Shown here: positions 36,455 to 47,577 of the stretch, one piece after another | Layout: every line of letters starts with the position of its first letter | How positions within the stretch are numbered: position 1 is the first letter of the stretch | NCBI GenBank assembly: GCA_947561715.1 | Contig: OX387201.1 | Location: 8,456,001 to 8,520,000 of the forward strand | Length of the DNA stretch: 64,000 nt | From: Ascidia mentula | Lineage: Eukaryota > Chordata > Ascidiacea > Phlebobranchia > Ascidiidae | Reading direction: 5' to 3' | Translations under genes and position numbers: made by a program | Notes under the pieces: generated by a model | Told to the model about the DNA's origin: nothing | Database searches by the model: none | The model's input: the letters and a program-made list of their open reading frames with translations, nothing else

Positions 36455-37057
36455 AGCCTAACAAAAAAACCTTTCCGAATTCTGTGGTTGTTTATGAGTA
36501 TTTTATAACATTGAAATTAAAAGGAGGCATTTACATTTTTTAAACACAACATACTTGTTTCCTTTACAATCTATTGAAACTCTACATTTGCTCATAAAAA
36601 ATCGTGTGAGGTTTCCACAACAAAACAATTTCCATATTGCAATTTTCAAAAATATGATCCAAGCGTTCCTTTTCTTCTGACGTCAGTTGTCCAGCAATGT
36701 AATCCTCCGCCGATGGAATTAGCGTAACTAATATCGACAGGAATTGGTCTGTTTAAACGCAAAATGGATTCACAACCTAAATGTTAGCTATAATGTAAAC
36801 TTACAAACAATATTCATTACTGTAAGTTGGAATTGGTATAACTTAGCAACAAAGAATGGCCATGTTCGCATCTCCCTAAAAAAATACATTATTGACTCTT
36901 TCGCTTATAGAGAAGAATTCAGTTTAATTGATAAATTGCTGCTAGCTAAGCGATATTCAAACAAAGTTAGGTTCCGATAGGTAAACTGGCAGAAATATAT
37001 TTTTGGGGAGTGATAAAATGCAAACGCTGGCAGGCAAACCCTGGCTGGATATCTCTA
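36455..37057 (-). repeat. Cassette 3, truncated: GATM terminal exon and spacer only
   Basis: More diverged than the other cassettes. Homology continues to about 37,047, within the spacer that would lead to a third gene A, and is cut where the tRNA array resumes. Confidence 0.8.
36646..36748 (-). pseudogene. GATM: Inverted GATM terminal exon, copy 3 (7-bp deletion)
   Basis: 103 bases in place of 110: seven bases at the 5' end are lost directly after the acceptor, which would shift the frame on splicing. The motif reads GGGLHCW (Phe to Leu) and the C-terminal Glu is Gly. Confidence 0.87.
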
Positions 37058-37061
37058 TTAA
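37058..37061. other. TTAA at the right edge of the 18-kb insertion
   Basis: Array identity resumes at the first base of this TTAA; the base before it (A) differs from the unit (G). Confidence 0.85.
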
Positions 37062-37098
37062 CTACCATTTTCGGAAGAGATGAATATAAAAATTATTA

Positions 37099-37115
37099 CG
37101 TCCCTGGGTGGGCTC

Positions 37116-37147
<32 letters not shown>

Positions 37148-37818
37148 GGCTAACCGATTGCGCCACAGAGACGCACGACCATCAGCCGCTCAACGCACTG
37201 ATGAAAACTTTTCTCTACATGTTCCAATTTTCTTTGTTGCCCATCTTCCACAAACCAGCTAGTTGTCAGCATTGTGCACAACTTAGTACCACATTGTGTC
37301 GGTTGATCTGTTAAAACCAGTTATCTTTTGAGACTTGCGCATCAGAGTTTGTAAGGCTATTCCGGTTCAAAATCAGACATGCACGAAATTTAGGTCACTG
37401 TAATACTTACAAATAGATTAAAATAGGCACCGCCGGGGATCGAACCCGGGATCTCCTGTTTACTAGACAGGCGCTTTACCACTAAGCCACGGCGCCACAT
37501 GCAATACAATATGCTTCAGTCTTTGTTCTTACAACTTGATATTGAAACAGTATTAAAACTTGCTGCTCCAGGTGAGGCTCGAACTCACAACCTCCGCATG
37601 TCTCCGTAACTGTCATATAAGTACGGCGCGCTAACCGATTGCGCCACTGGAGCTGGTTTGCTCTTATTTTCAGTGCATGTTGTACAGCACGGCGACAACA
37701 ACACCGACAGATAATATATTTCCTGCAGATAAATTCGAAAAAACATTTCTAGCCACTTGCCTCTAGCGAGGTTTGAACCCGCGACCCCTGGTTTACGAGA
37801 CCAATGAGCTATAGAGAC
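37099..37818 (-). tRNA. Block 2 unit 1 (right part of the split unit): Asn, Thr-AGT, Ile, broken Thr-CGT
   Basis: Asn 37099-37172 (one D-stem mismatch), Thr-AGT 37425-37496, Ile 37564-37653, Thr-CGT 37758-37818. The Thr-CGT copy lacks 11 bases of the D arm and cannot fold. The Leu gene of this unit is the broken copy at 18926. Confidence 0.93.
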
Positions 37819-37942
37819 CAACTAGCACACTGAAACAATCACATTATACTTGTGGTAATGTGGAATGAAATATTAGCTTTGAGGAATGCTATTGGCAGGG
37901 GAGCCGAAGAGAAAGATTAGATATCCTGAAATAAAAAAAGAT

Positions 37943-38146
37943 TGTCAGAAGTGGGATTCGAACCCACGCCTCCATTCGGAGACCAGAACACCCATACCAC
38001 CGTAATTCAGTGCAGCATAGAAGCTTGAGTCTGGCGCCTTAGACCACTCGGCCATCCTGACATGCGAATGAAACTTCCATGCAAATAGTTAACTACCATT
38101 TTCGGAGGAGATGAATATAAAAATTATTACGTCCCTGGGTGGGCTC

Positions 38147-38197
<51 letters not shown>

Positions 38198-38860
38198 AGA
38201 GACGCACGACCTTCAGCCGCTCAACGCACTGATGAAAACTTTTCTCTACATGTTCCAATTTTCTTTGTTGCCCATCTTCCACAAACCAGCTAGTTGCCAG
38301 CATTGTGCACAACTTAGTACCACATTGTGTCGGTTGATCTGTTAAAACCAGTTATCTTTTGAGACTTGCCCTTCAGAGTTTGTAAGGCTATTCCGGTTCA
38401 AAATCAGACATGCACGAAATTTAGGTCACTGTAATACTTACAAATACATTAAAATAGGCACCGCCGGGGATCGAACCCGGGATCTCCTGTTTACTAGACA
38501 GGCGCTTTACCACTAAGCCACGGCGCCACATGCAATACAGTATGCTTCAGTCTTTGTTCTTACAACTTGATATTGAAACAGTATTAAAACTTGCTGCTCC
38601 AGGTGAGGCTCGAACTCACAACCTCCGCATGTCTCCTCAACTGTCATATAAGTACGGCGCGCTAACCGATTGCGCCACTGGAGCTGGTTTGCTCTTATTT
38701 TCAGTGCATGTTGTACAGCACGGCGACAACAACACCGACAGATAATATATTTCCTGCAGATAAATTCGAAAAAACATTTCTAGCCACTTGCCTCCAGCGA
38801 GGTTTGAACTCGCGACCCCTGGTTTACGAGACCAGTGCTCTACCACTGAGCTATAGAGAC
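37943..38860 (-). tRNA. Block 2 unit 2: full quintet
   Basis: Leu 37943-38061, Asn 38130-38203, Thr-AGT 38456-38527, Ile 38595-38684 (two changes in the intron), Thr-CGT 38789-38860. Confidence 0.95.
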
Positions 38861-38984
38861 CAACTAGTACACTGAAACAATCACATTATACTTCTAGCAA
38901 TGTGGAATCAAATACTAGCTTTGAGGAATGCTATTGGCAGTGGAGCCGAAGAGAAAGATTAGATATCCTCAAATAAAAAAAGAT

Positions 38985-39204
38985 TGCCAGAAGTGGGATT
39001 CGAACCCACGCCTCCATTCGGAGACCAGAACACCCATACCACCGTAATTCAGTGCAGCATAGAAGCTTGAATCTGGCGCCTTAGACCACTCGTCCATCCT
39101 GACATGCGAATGAAACTTCCATGCAAATAGTTAACTACCATTTTCGTAGGAGATGAATATAAAAATTATTACGTCCCTGGGTGGGCTCGAACCACCAACC
39201 TTTC

Positions 39205-39238
<34 letters not shown>

Positions 39239-39901
39239 AGAGACGCACGACCTTCAGCCGCTCAACGCACTGATGAAAACTTTTCTCTACATGTTCCAAT
39301 TTTCTTTGTTGCCCATCTTCCACAAACCAGCTGGTTGTCAGCATTGTGCACAACTTTGTACCACATTGTGTCGGTTGATCTGTTAAAACCAGTTATCTTT
39401 TGAGACTTGCGCTTCAGAGTTTGTAAGGCTATTCCGGTTCAAAATCAGACATGCACGAAATTTAGGTCACTGTAATACTTACAAATACATTAAAATAGGC
39501 ACCGCCGGGGATCGAACCCGGGATCTCCTGTTTACTAGACAGGCGCTTTACCACTAAGCCACGGCGCCACATGCAATACAGTATGCTTCAGTCTTTGTTC
39601 TTACAACTTGATATTGAAACAGTATTAAAACTTGCTGCTCCAGGTGAGGCTCGAACTCACAACCTCCGCATGTCTCCGTAACTGTCATATAAGTACGGCG
39701 CGCTAACCGATTGCGCCACTGGAGCTGGTTAGCTCTTATTTTCAGTGCATGTTGTACAGCACGGCGACAACAACACCGACAGATAATATATTTCCTGCAG
39801 ATAAATTCGAAAAAACATTTCTAGCCACTTGCCTCCAGCGAGGTTTGAACTCGCGACCCCTGGTTTACGAGACCAGTGCTCTACCACTGAGCTATAGAGA
39901 C
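38985..39901 (-). tRNA. Block 2 unit 3: quintet with broken Asn
   Basis: Leu 38985-39103 (T2:G71, C32 to T, one D-arm change), Asn 39172-39244 (one base lost from the 3' anticodon stem, probably inactive), Thr-AGT 39497-39568, Ile 39636-39725, Thr-CGT 39830-39901. Confidence 0.93.
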
Positions 39902-40025
39902 CAACTAGCACACTGAAACAATCACATTATACTTGTAGTAATGTGGAATCAAATACTAGCTTTGAGGAATGCTATTGGCAGTGGAGCCGAAGAGAAAGAT
40001 TAGATATCCTCAAATAAAAAAAGAT

Positions 40026-40235
40026 TGTCAGAAGTGGGATTCGAACCCACGCCTCCATTCGGAGACCAGAACACCCATACCACCGTAATTCAGTGCAGCA
40101 TAGAAGCTTGAGTCTGGCGCCTTAGACCACTCGGCCATCCTGACATGCGAATGAAACTTCCATGCAAATAGTTAACTACCATTTTCGGAGGAGATGAATA
40201 TAAAAATTATTACGTCCCTGGGTGGGCTCGAACCG

Positions 40236-40280
<45 letters not shown>

Positions 40281-40943
40281 AGAGACGCACGACCTTCAGC
40301 CGCTCAACGCACTGATGAAAAATTTTCTCTACATGTTCCAATTTTCTTTGTTGCCTATCTTCCACAAACCAGCTAGTTGACAGCATTGTGCACAACTTAG
40401 TACCACATTGTGTCGGTTGATCTGTTAAAACCAGTTATCTTTTGAGACTTGCGCTTCAGAGTTTGTAAGGCTATTCCGGTTCAAAATCATACATGCACGA
40501 AATTTAGGTCACTGTAATACTTACAAATACATTAAAATAGGCACCGCCGGGGATCGAACCCGGGATCTCCTGTTTACTAGACAGGCGCTTTACCACTAAG
40601 CCACGGCGCCACATGCAATACAGTATGCTTCAGTCTTTGTTCTTACAACTTGATATTGAAACAGTATTAAAACTTGCTGCTCCAGGTGAGGCTCGAACTC
40701 ACAACCTCCGCATGTCTCCGCAACTGTCATATAAGTACGGCGCGCTAACCGATTGCGCCACTGGAGCTGGTTTGCTCTTATTTTCAGTGCATGTTGTACA
40801 GCACGGCGACAACAACACCGACAGATAATATATTTCCTGCAGATAAATTCGAAAAAACATTTCTTGCTACTTGCCTCCAGCGAGGTTTGAACTCGCGACC
40901 CCTGGTTTACGAGACCAGTGCTCTACCACTGAGCTATAGAGAC
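40026..40943 (-). tRNA. Block 2 unit 4: full quintet
   Basis: Leu 40026-40144, Asn 40213-40286, Thr-AGT 40539-40610, Ile 40678-40767, Thr-CGT 40872-40943. With unit 5 it forms a pair repeated as units 6 and 7. Confidence 0.95.
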
Positions 40944-41068
40944 CAACTAGCACACTGAAACAATCACATTATACTTGTAGTAATGTGGAATCAAATATTA
41001 GCTTTGAGGAATGCTATTGGCAGGGGAGCAGAAGAGAAAGATTAGATATCCTCAAATAAAAAAGAGAT

Positions 41069-41272
41069 TGTCAGAAGTGGGATTCGAACCCACGCCTCCA
41101 TTCGGAGACCAGAACACCCATACCACCGTAATTCAGTGCAGCATAGAAGCTTGAGTCTGGCGCCTTAGACCACTCGGCCATCCTGACATGCGAATGAACC
41201 TTCCATGCAAATAGTTAACTACCATTTTCGGAGGAGATGAATATAACAATTATTACGTCCCTGGGTGGGCTC

Positions 41273-41323
<51 letters not shown>

Positions 41324-41986
41324 AGAGACGCACGACCTTCAGCCGCTCAACGCACTGATGAAAACTTTTCTCTACATGTTCCAATTTTCTTTGTTGCCCA
41401 TCTTCCACAAACCAGCTAGTTGCCAGCATTGTGCACAACTTAGTACCACATTGTGTCGGTTGATCTGTTAAAACCAGTTATCTTTTGAGACTTGCGCTTC
41501 AGAGTTTGTAAGGCTATTCCGGTTCAAAATCAGACATGCAAGAAATTTAGGTCACTGTAATACTTACAAATAGATTAAAATAGGCACCGCCGGGGATCGA
41601 ACCCGGGATCTCCTGTTTACTAGACAGGCGCTTTACCACTAAGCCACGGCGCCACATGCAATACAGTATGCTTCAGTCTTTGTTCTTACAACTTGATATT
41701 GAAACAGTATTAAAACTTGCTGCTCCAGGTGAGGCTCGAACTCACAACCTCCGCATGTCTCCGTAACTGTCATATAAGTACGGCGCGCTAACCGATTGCG
41801 CCACTGGAGCTGGTTTGCTCTTATTTTCAGTGCATGTTGTACAGCACGGCGACAACAACACCGACAGATAATATATTTCCTGCAGATAAATTCGAAAAAA
41901 CATTTCTAGCCACTTGCCTCCAGCGAGGTTTGAACTCGCGACCCCTGGTTTACGAGACCAGTGCTCTACCACTGAGCTATAGAGAC
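41069..41986 (-). tRNA. Block 2 unit 5: full quintet
   Basis: Leu 41069-41187, Asn 41256-41329, Thr-AGT 41582-41653, Ile 41721-41810, Thr-CGT 41915-41986. Confidence 0.95.
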
Positions 41987-42110
41987 CAACTAGCACACTG
42001 AAACAATCACATTATACTTGTAGTAATGTGGAATCAAATACTAGCTTTGAGGAATGCTATTGGCAGTGGAGCCGAAGAGAAAGATTAGATATCCTCAAAT
42101 AAAAAAAGAT

Positions 42111-42320
42111 TGTCAGAAGTGGGATTCGAACCCACGCCTCCATTCGGAGACCAGAACACCCATACCACCGTAATTCAGTGCAGCATAGAAGCTTGAGTCT
42201 GGCGCCTTAGACCACTCGGCCATCCTGACATGCGAATGAAACTTCCATGCAAATAGTTAACTACCATTTTCGGAGGAGATGAATATAAAAATTATTACGT
42301 CCCTGGGTGGGCTCGAACCG

Positions 42321-42365
<45 letters not shown>

Positions 42366-43028
42366 AGAGACGCACGACCTTCAGCCGCTCAACGCACTGA
42401 TGAAAAATTTTCTCTACATGTTCCAATTTTCTTTGTTGCCTATCTTCCACAAACCAGCTAGTTGACAGCATTGTGCACAACTTAGTACCACATTGTGTCG
42501 GTTGATCTGTTAAAACCAGTTATCTTTTGAGACTTGCGCTTCAGAGTTTGTAAGGCTATTCCGGTTCAAAATCATACATGCACGAAATTTAGGTCACTGT
42601 AATACTTACAAATACATTAAAATTGGCACCGCCGGGGATCGAACCCGGGATCTCCTGTTTACTAGACAGGCGCTTTACCACTAAGCCACGGCGCCACATG
42701 CAATACAGTATGCTTCAGTCTTTGTTCTTACAACTTGATATTGAAACAGTATTAAAACTTGCTGCTCCAGGTGAGGCTCGAACTCACAACCTCCGCATGT
42801 CTCCGCAACTGTCATATAAGTACGGCGCGCTAACCGATTGCGCCACTGGAGCTGGTTTGCTCTTATTTTCAGTGCATGTTGTACAGCACGGCGACAACAA
42901 CACCGACAGATAATATATTTCCTGCAGATAAATTCGAAAAAACATTTCTTGCTACTTGCCTCCAGCGAGGTTTGAACTCGCGACCCCTGGTTTACGAGAC
43001 CAGTGCTCTACCACTGAGCTATAGAGAC
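42111..43028 (-). tRNA. Block 2 unit 6: full quintet
   Basis: Leu 42111-42229, Asn 42298-42371, Thr-AGT 42624-42695 (discriminator changed to A), Ile 42763-42852, Thr-CGT 42957-43028. Confidence 0.95.
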
Positions 43029-43153
43029 CAACTAGCACACTGAAACAATCACATTATACTTGTAGTAATGTGGAATCAAATATTAGCTTTGAGGAATGCT
43101 ATTGGCAGGGGAGCAGAAGAGAAAGATTAGATATCCTCAAATAAAAAAGAGAT

Positions 43154-43272
43154 TGTCAGAAGTGGGATTCGAACCCACGCCTCCATTCGGAGACCAGAAC
43201 ACCCATACCACCGTAATTCAGTGCAGCATAGAAGCTTGAGTCTGGCGCCTTAGACCACTCGGCCATCCTGAC
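43154..43272 (-). tRNA. tRNA-Leu-CAA: tRNA-Leu(CAA), intron-containing (reference copy)
   Basis: 119 bases with the discriminator. Acceptor GTCAGGA pairs with TTCTGAC, and the class II long variable arm is GTCTCCGAATGGAGGC. The anticodon loop reads CTCAAG, then a 35-base intron, then the 3' stem TTCTGG. It closely matches vertebrate tRNA-Leu(CAA), which also carries an intron here. It decodes UUG. A run of seven T follows in most copies as the Pol III terminator. tRNA splicing endonuclease and ligase are required. Confidence 0.96.
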
Positions 43273-43340
43273 ATGCGAATGAACCTTCCATGCAAATAGT
43301 TAACTACCATTTTCGGAGGAGATGAATATAAAAATTATTA

Positions 43341-43357
43341 CGTCCCTGGGTGGGCTC

Positions 43358-43408
<51 letters not shown>

Positions 43409-43414
43409 AGAGAC
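43341..43414 (-). tRNA. tRNA-Asn-GTT: tRNA-Asn(GTT) (reference copy)
   Basis: 74 bases, acceptor GTCTCTG with CAGGGAC, discriminator G, anticodon loop CTGTTAA, T loop TTCGAGC. It decodes AAC and AAU. Terminator TTTTT lies about 10 bases downstream; a few units have only TTTT there (TAAATTTTATA context). Confidence 0.97.
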
Positions 43415-43666
43415 GCACGACCTTCAGCCGCTCAACGCACTGATGAAAACTTTTCTCTACATGTTCCAATTTTCTTTGTTGCCCATCTTCCACAAACCAG
43501 CTAGTTGCCAGCATTGTGCACAACTTAGTACCACATTGTGTCGGTTGATCTGTTAAAACCAGTTATCTTTTGAGACTTGCGCTTCAGAGTTTGTAAGGCT
43601 ATTCCGGTTCAAAATCAGACATGCAAGAAATTTAGGTCACTGTAATACTTACAAATAGATTAAAAT

Positions 43667-43738
43667 AGGCACCGCCGGGGATCGAACCCGGGATCTCCTG
43701 TTTACTAGACAGGCGCTTTACCACTAAGCCACGGCGCC
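43667..43738 (-). tRNA. tRNA-Thr-AGT: tRNA-Thr(AGT) with G4:U69 pair (reference copy)
   Basis: 72 bases, acceptor GGCGCCG with CGGTGCC, anticodon loop CTAGTAA. Residue 4 is G and residue 69 is T, so the acceptor stem has the G4:U69 wobble that animal alanyl-tRNA synthetase can recognise. A34 would be edited to inosine to read ACU, ACC and ACA. The terminator is TTTT directly after the gene. Confidence 0.96.
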
Positions 43739-43805
43739 ACATGCAATACAGTATGCTTCAGTCTTTGTTCTTACAACTTGATATTGAAACAGTATTAAAA
43801 CTTGC

Positions 43806-43895
43806 TGCTCCAGGTGAGGCTCGAACTCACAACCTCCGCATGTCTCCGTAACTGTCATATAAGTACGGCGCGCTAACCGATTGCGCCACTGGAGC
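43806..43895 (-). tRNA. tRNA-Ile-TAT: tRNA-Ile(TAT), intron-containing (reference copy)
   Basis: 90 bases: a 74-base tRNA with a 16-base intron directly after the anticodon, as in vertebrate tRNA-Ile(UAU). Acceptor GCTCCAG pairs with CTGGAGC, and the anticodon loop starts CTTATA. It decodes AUA. The terminator TTTT lies about seven bases downstream. Confidence 0.96.
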
Positions 43896-43999
43896 TGGTT
43901 TGCTCTTATTTTCAGTGCATGTTGTACAGCACGGCGACAACAACACCGACAGATAATATATTTCCTGCAGATAAATTCGAAAAAACATTTCTAGCCACT

Positions 44000-44071
44000 T
44001 GCCTCCAGCGAGGTTTGAACTCGCGACCCCTGGTTTACGAGACCAGTGCTCTACCACTGAGCTATAGAGAC
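44000..44071 (-). tRNA. tRNA-Thr-CGT: tRNA-Thr(CGT) (reference copy)
   Basis: 72 bases, acceptor GTCTCTA with TGGAGGC, anticodon stem CTGGT/ACCAG, loop CTCGTAA, T loop TTCAAAC. It belongs to the tRNA-Thr family with AGCACTGGT in the anticodon arm, distinct from the Thr-AGT body. It decodes ACG. A TTTTTT terminator follows after about 20 bases. Confidence 0.95.
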
Positions 44072-44195
44072 CAACTAGCACACTGAAACAATCACATTAT
44101 ACTTGTAGTAATGTGGAATCAAATATTAGCTTTGAGGAATGCTATTGGCAGTGGAGCCGAAGAGAAAGATTAGATATCCTCAAATGAAAAAAGAT

Positions 44196-44405
44196 TGTCA
44201 GAAGTGGGATTCGAACCCACGCCTCCATTCGGAGACCAGAACACCCATACCACCGTAATTCAGTGCAGCATAGAAGCTTGAGTCTGGCGCCTTAGACCAC
44301 TCGGCCATCCTGACATGCGAATGAAACTTCCATGCAAATAGTTAACTACCATTTTCGGAGGAGATGAATATAAAAATTATTACGTCCCTGGGTGGGCTCG
44401 AACCG

Positions 44406-44450
<45 letters not shown>

Positions 44451-45113
44451 AGAGACGCACGACCTTCAGCCGCTCAACGCACTGATGAAAACTTTTCTCT
44501 ACATGTTCCAATTTTCTTTGTTGCCTATCTTCCACAAACCAGCTAGTTGTCAGCATTGTGCACATCTTAGTACCACATTGTGTCGGTTGATCTGTTAAAA
44601 CCAGTTATCTTTTGAGACTTGCGCTTCAGAGTTTGTAAGGCTATTCCGGTGCAAAATCAGACATGCACGAAATTTAGGTCACTGTAATACTTACAAATAC
44701 ATTAAAATAGGCACCGCCGGGGATCGAACCCGGGATCTCCTGTTTACTAGACAGGCGCTTTACCACAAAGCCACGGCGCCACATGCAATACAGTATGCTT
44801 CAGTCTTTGTTCTTACAACTTGATATTGAAACAGTATTAAAACTTGCTGCTCCAGGTGAGGCTCGAACTCACAACCTCCGCATGTCTCCGCAACTGTCAT
44901 GTAAGTACGGCGCGCTAACCGATTGCGCCACTGGAGCTGGTTTGCTCTTATTTTCAGTGCATGTTGTACAGCACGGCGACAACAACACCGACAGATAATA
45001 TATTTCCTGCAGATAAATTCGAAAAAACATTTCTAGCTACTTGCCTCCAGCGAGGTTTGAACTCGCGGCCCCTGGTTTACGAGACCAGTGCTCTACCGCT
45101 GAGTTATAGAGAC
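44196..45113 (-). tRNA. Block 2 unit 8: Leu, Asn, Thr-AGT, Ile-body(TAC), Thr-CGT
   Basis: Leu 44196-44314, Asn 44383-44456, Thr-AGT 44709-44780 (A14 to T), Ile-body with TAC anticodon 44848-44937, Thr-CGT 45042-45113 (G10 to A). Confidence 0.94.
44848..44937 (-). tRNA. Ile-TAT body with Val anticodon TAC (copy 1)
   Basis: The loop reads CTTACA before the intron, so T36 to C turns TAT into TAC. Acceptor, D and T arms, intron and terminator are intact. It would decode GUA. Confidence 0.9.
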
Positions 45114-45238
45114 CAACTAGCACACTGAAACAATCACATTATACTTGTAGTAATGTGGAATCAAATATTAGCTTTGAGGAATGCTATTGGCAGGGGAGCA
45201 GAAGAGAAAGATTAGATATCCTCAAATAAAAAAGAGAT

Positions 45239-45442
45239 TGTCAGAAGTGGGATTCGAACCCACGCGTACATTCGGAGACCAGAACACCCATACCACCGTA
45301 ATTCAGTGCAGCATAGAAGCTTGAGTCTGGCGCCTTAGACCACTCGGCCATCCTGACATGCGAATGAACCTTCCATGCAAATAGTTAACTACCATTTTCG
45401 GAGGAGATGAATATAAAAATTATTACGTCCCTGGGTGGGCTC

Positions 45443-45493
<51 letters not shown>

Positions 45494-46156
45494 AGAGACG
45501 CACGACCTTCAGCCGCTCAACGCACTGATGAAAACTTTTCTCTACATGTTCCAATTTTCTTTGTTGCCCATCTTCCACAAACCAGCTAGTTGCCAGCATT
45601 GTGCACAACTTAGTACCACATTGTGTCGGTTGATCTGTTAAAACCAGTTATCTTTTGAGACTTGCGCTTCAGAGTTTGTAAGGCTATTCCGGTTCAAAAT
45701 CAGACATGCACGAAATTTAGGTCACTGTAATACTTACAAATACATTAAAATAGGCACCGCCGGGGATCGAACCCGGGATCTCCTGTTTACTAGACAGGCG
45801 CTTTACCACTAAGCCACGGCGCCACATGCAATACAGTATGCTTCAGTCTTTGTTCTTACAACTTGATATTGAAACAGTATTAAAACTTGCTGCTCCAGGT
45901 GAGGCTCGAACTCACAACCTCCGCATGTCTCCGCAACTGTCATATAAGTACGGCGCGCTAACAGATTGCGCCACTGGAGCTGGTTTGCTCTTATTTTCAG
46001 TGCATGTTGTACAGCACGGCGACAACAACACCGACAGATAATATATTTCCTGCAGATAAATTCGAAAAAACATTTCTAGCCACTTGCCTCCAGCGAGGTT
46101 TGAACTCGCGAACCCTGGTTTACGAGACCAGTGCTCTACCACTGAGCTATAGAGAC
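45239..46156 (-). tRNA. Block 2 unit 9: full quintet
   Basis: Leu 45239-45357 (two variable-arm changes), Asn 45426-45499, Thr-AGT 45752-45823, Ile 45891-45980 (one D-loop G lost to T), Thr-CGT 46085-46156 (one change next to the T stem). Confidence 0.95.
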
Positions 46157-46280
46157 CAACTAGTACACTGAAACAATCACATTATACTTCTAGTAATGTG
46201 GAATCAAATACTAGCTTTGAGGAATGGTATTGGCAGTGGAGCCGAAGAGAAAGATTAGATATCCTCAAATAAAAAAAGAT

Positions 46281-46484
46281 TGCCAGAAGTGGGATTCCAA
46301 CCCACGCCTCCATTCGGAGACCAGAACACCCATACCACCGTAATTCAGTGCAGCATAGAAGCTTGAATCTGGCGCCTTAGACCACTCGTCCATCCTGACA
46401 TGCGAATGAAACTTCCATGCAAATAGTTAACTACCATTTTCGGAGGAGATGAATATAAAAATTATTACGTCCCTGGGTGGGCTC

Positions 46485-46535
<51 letters not shown>

Positions 46536-47198
46536 AGAGACGCACGACCTTCAGCCGCTCAACGCACTGATGAAAACTTTTCTCTACATGTTCCAATTTT
46601 CTTTGTTGCCTATCTTCCACAAACCAGCTAGTTGTCAGCATTGTGCACAACTTAGTACCACATTGTGTCGGTTGATCTGTTAAAACCAGTTATCTTTTGA
46701 GACTTGCGCTTCAGAGTTTGTAAGGCTATTCCGGTTCAAAATCAGACATGCACGAAATTTAGGTCACTGTAATACTTACAAATACATTAAAATAGGCACC
46801 GCCGGGGATCGAACCCGGGATCTCCTGTTTACTAGACAGGCGCTTTACCACAAAGCCACGGCGCCACATGCAATACAGTATGCTTCAGTCTTTGTTCTTA
46901 CAACTTGATATTGAAACAGTATTAAAACTTGCTGCTCCAGGTGAGGCTCGAACTCACAACCTCCGCATGTCTCCGCAACTGTCATGTAAGTACGGCGCGC
47001 TAACCGATTGCGCCACTGGAGCTGGTTTGCTCTTATTTTCAGTGCATGTTGTACAGCACGGCGACAACAACACCGACAGATAATATATTTCCTGCAGATA
47101 AATTCGAAAAAACATTTCTAGCCACTTGCCTCCAGCGAGGTTTGAACTCGCGACCCCTGGTTTACGAGACCAGTGCTCTACCACTGAGCTATAGAGAC
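46281..47198 (-). tRNA. Block 2 unit 10: Leu, Asn, Thr-AGT, Ile-body(TAC), Thr-CGT
   Basis: Leu 46281-46399 (C56 to G in the T loop), Asn 46468-46541, Thr-AGT 46794-46865 (A14 to T), Ile-body(TAC) 46933-47022, Thr-CGT 47127-47198. Confidence 0.94.
46933..47022 (-). tRNA. Ile-TAT body with Val anticodon TAC (copy 2)
   Basis: Same CTTACA loop as copy 1, otherwise canonical. Confidence 0.9.
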
Positions 47199-47322
47199 CA
47201 ACTAGCACACTGAAACAATCACATTATACTTGTAGTAATGTGGAATCAAATACTAGCTTTGAGGAATGCTATTGGCAGTGGAGCCGAAGAGAAAGATTAG
47301 ATATCCTCAAATGAAAAAAGAT

Positions 47323-47532
47323 TGTCAGAAGTGGGATTCGAACCCACGCCTCCATTCGGAGACCAGAACACCCATACCACCGTAATTCAGTGCAGCATAG
47401 AAGCTTGAGTCTGGCGCCTTAGACCACTCGGCCATCCTGACATGCGAATGAAACTTCCATGCAAATAGTTAACTACTATTTTCGGAGGAGATGAATATAA
47501 AAATTATTACGTCCCTGGGTGGGCTCGAACCG

Positions 47533-47577
<45 letters not shown>

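Larger units (their letters stand above)
30310..36460 (-). repeat. Cassette 2: GATM terminal exon, 7TM gene A', 7TM pseudogene B'
   Basis: Direct repeat of cassette 1. Gene A' is nearly identical to A; B' carries a 68-bp deletion. Its right part (about 36,060 to 36,290) has lost several hundred bases, including the left half of the hAT element. Confidence 0.85.
19064..37057. other. 18-kb segment splitting the tRNA array
   Basis: Everything between the two TTAA copies: the truncated GATM gene and the cassettes with GATM terminal exons and 7TM genes. No tRNA gene lies inside. The ends (TATTCGCACAG on the left; TAGAGATATCC read inward from the right) are not inverted repeats beyond the first two bases. 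Confidence 0.8.
43154..44071 (-). tRNA. Block 2 unit 7: full quintet, used as reference
   Basis: All five genes are canonical; each is described in its own entry. Confidence 0.96.

Noticed and set aside
19064..37057. Reading the 18-kb segment as a complete piggyBac transposon
   Set aside because: TTAA flanks fit, but the ends are not inverted repeats, no transposase is encoded, and the right end lies inside a tandem cassette.
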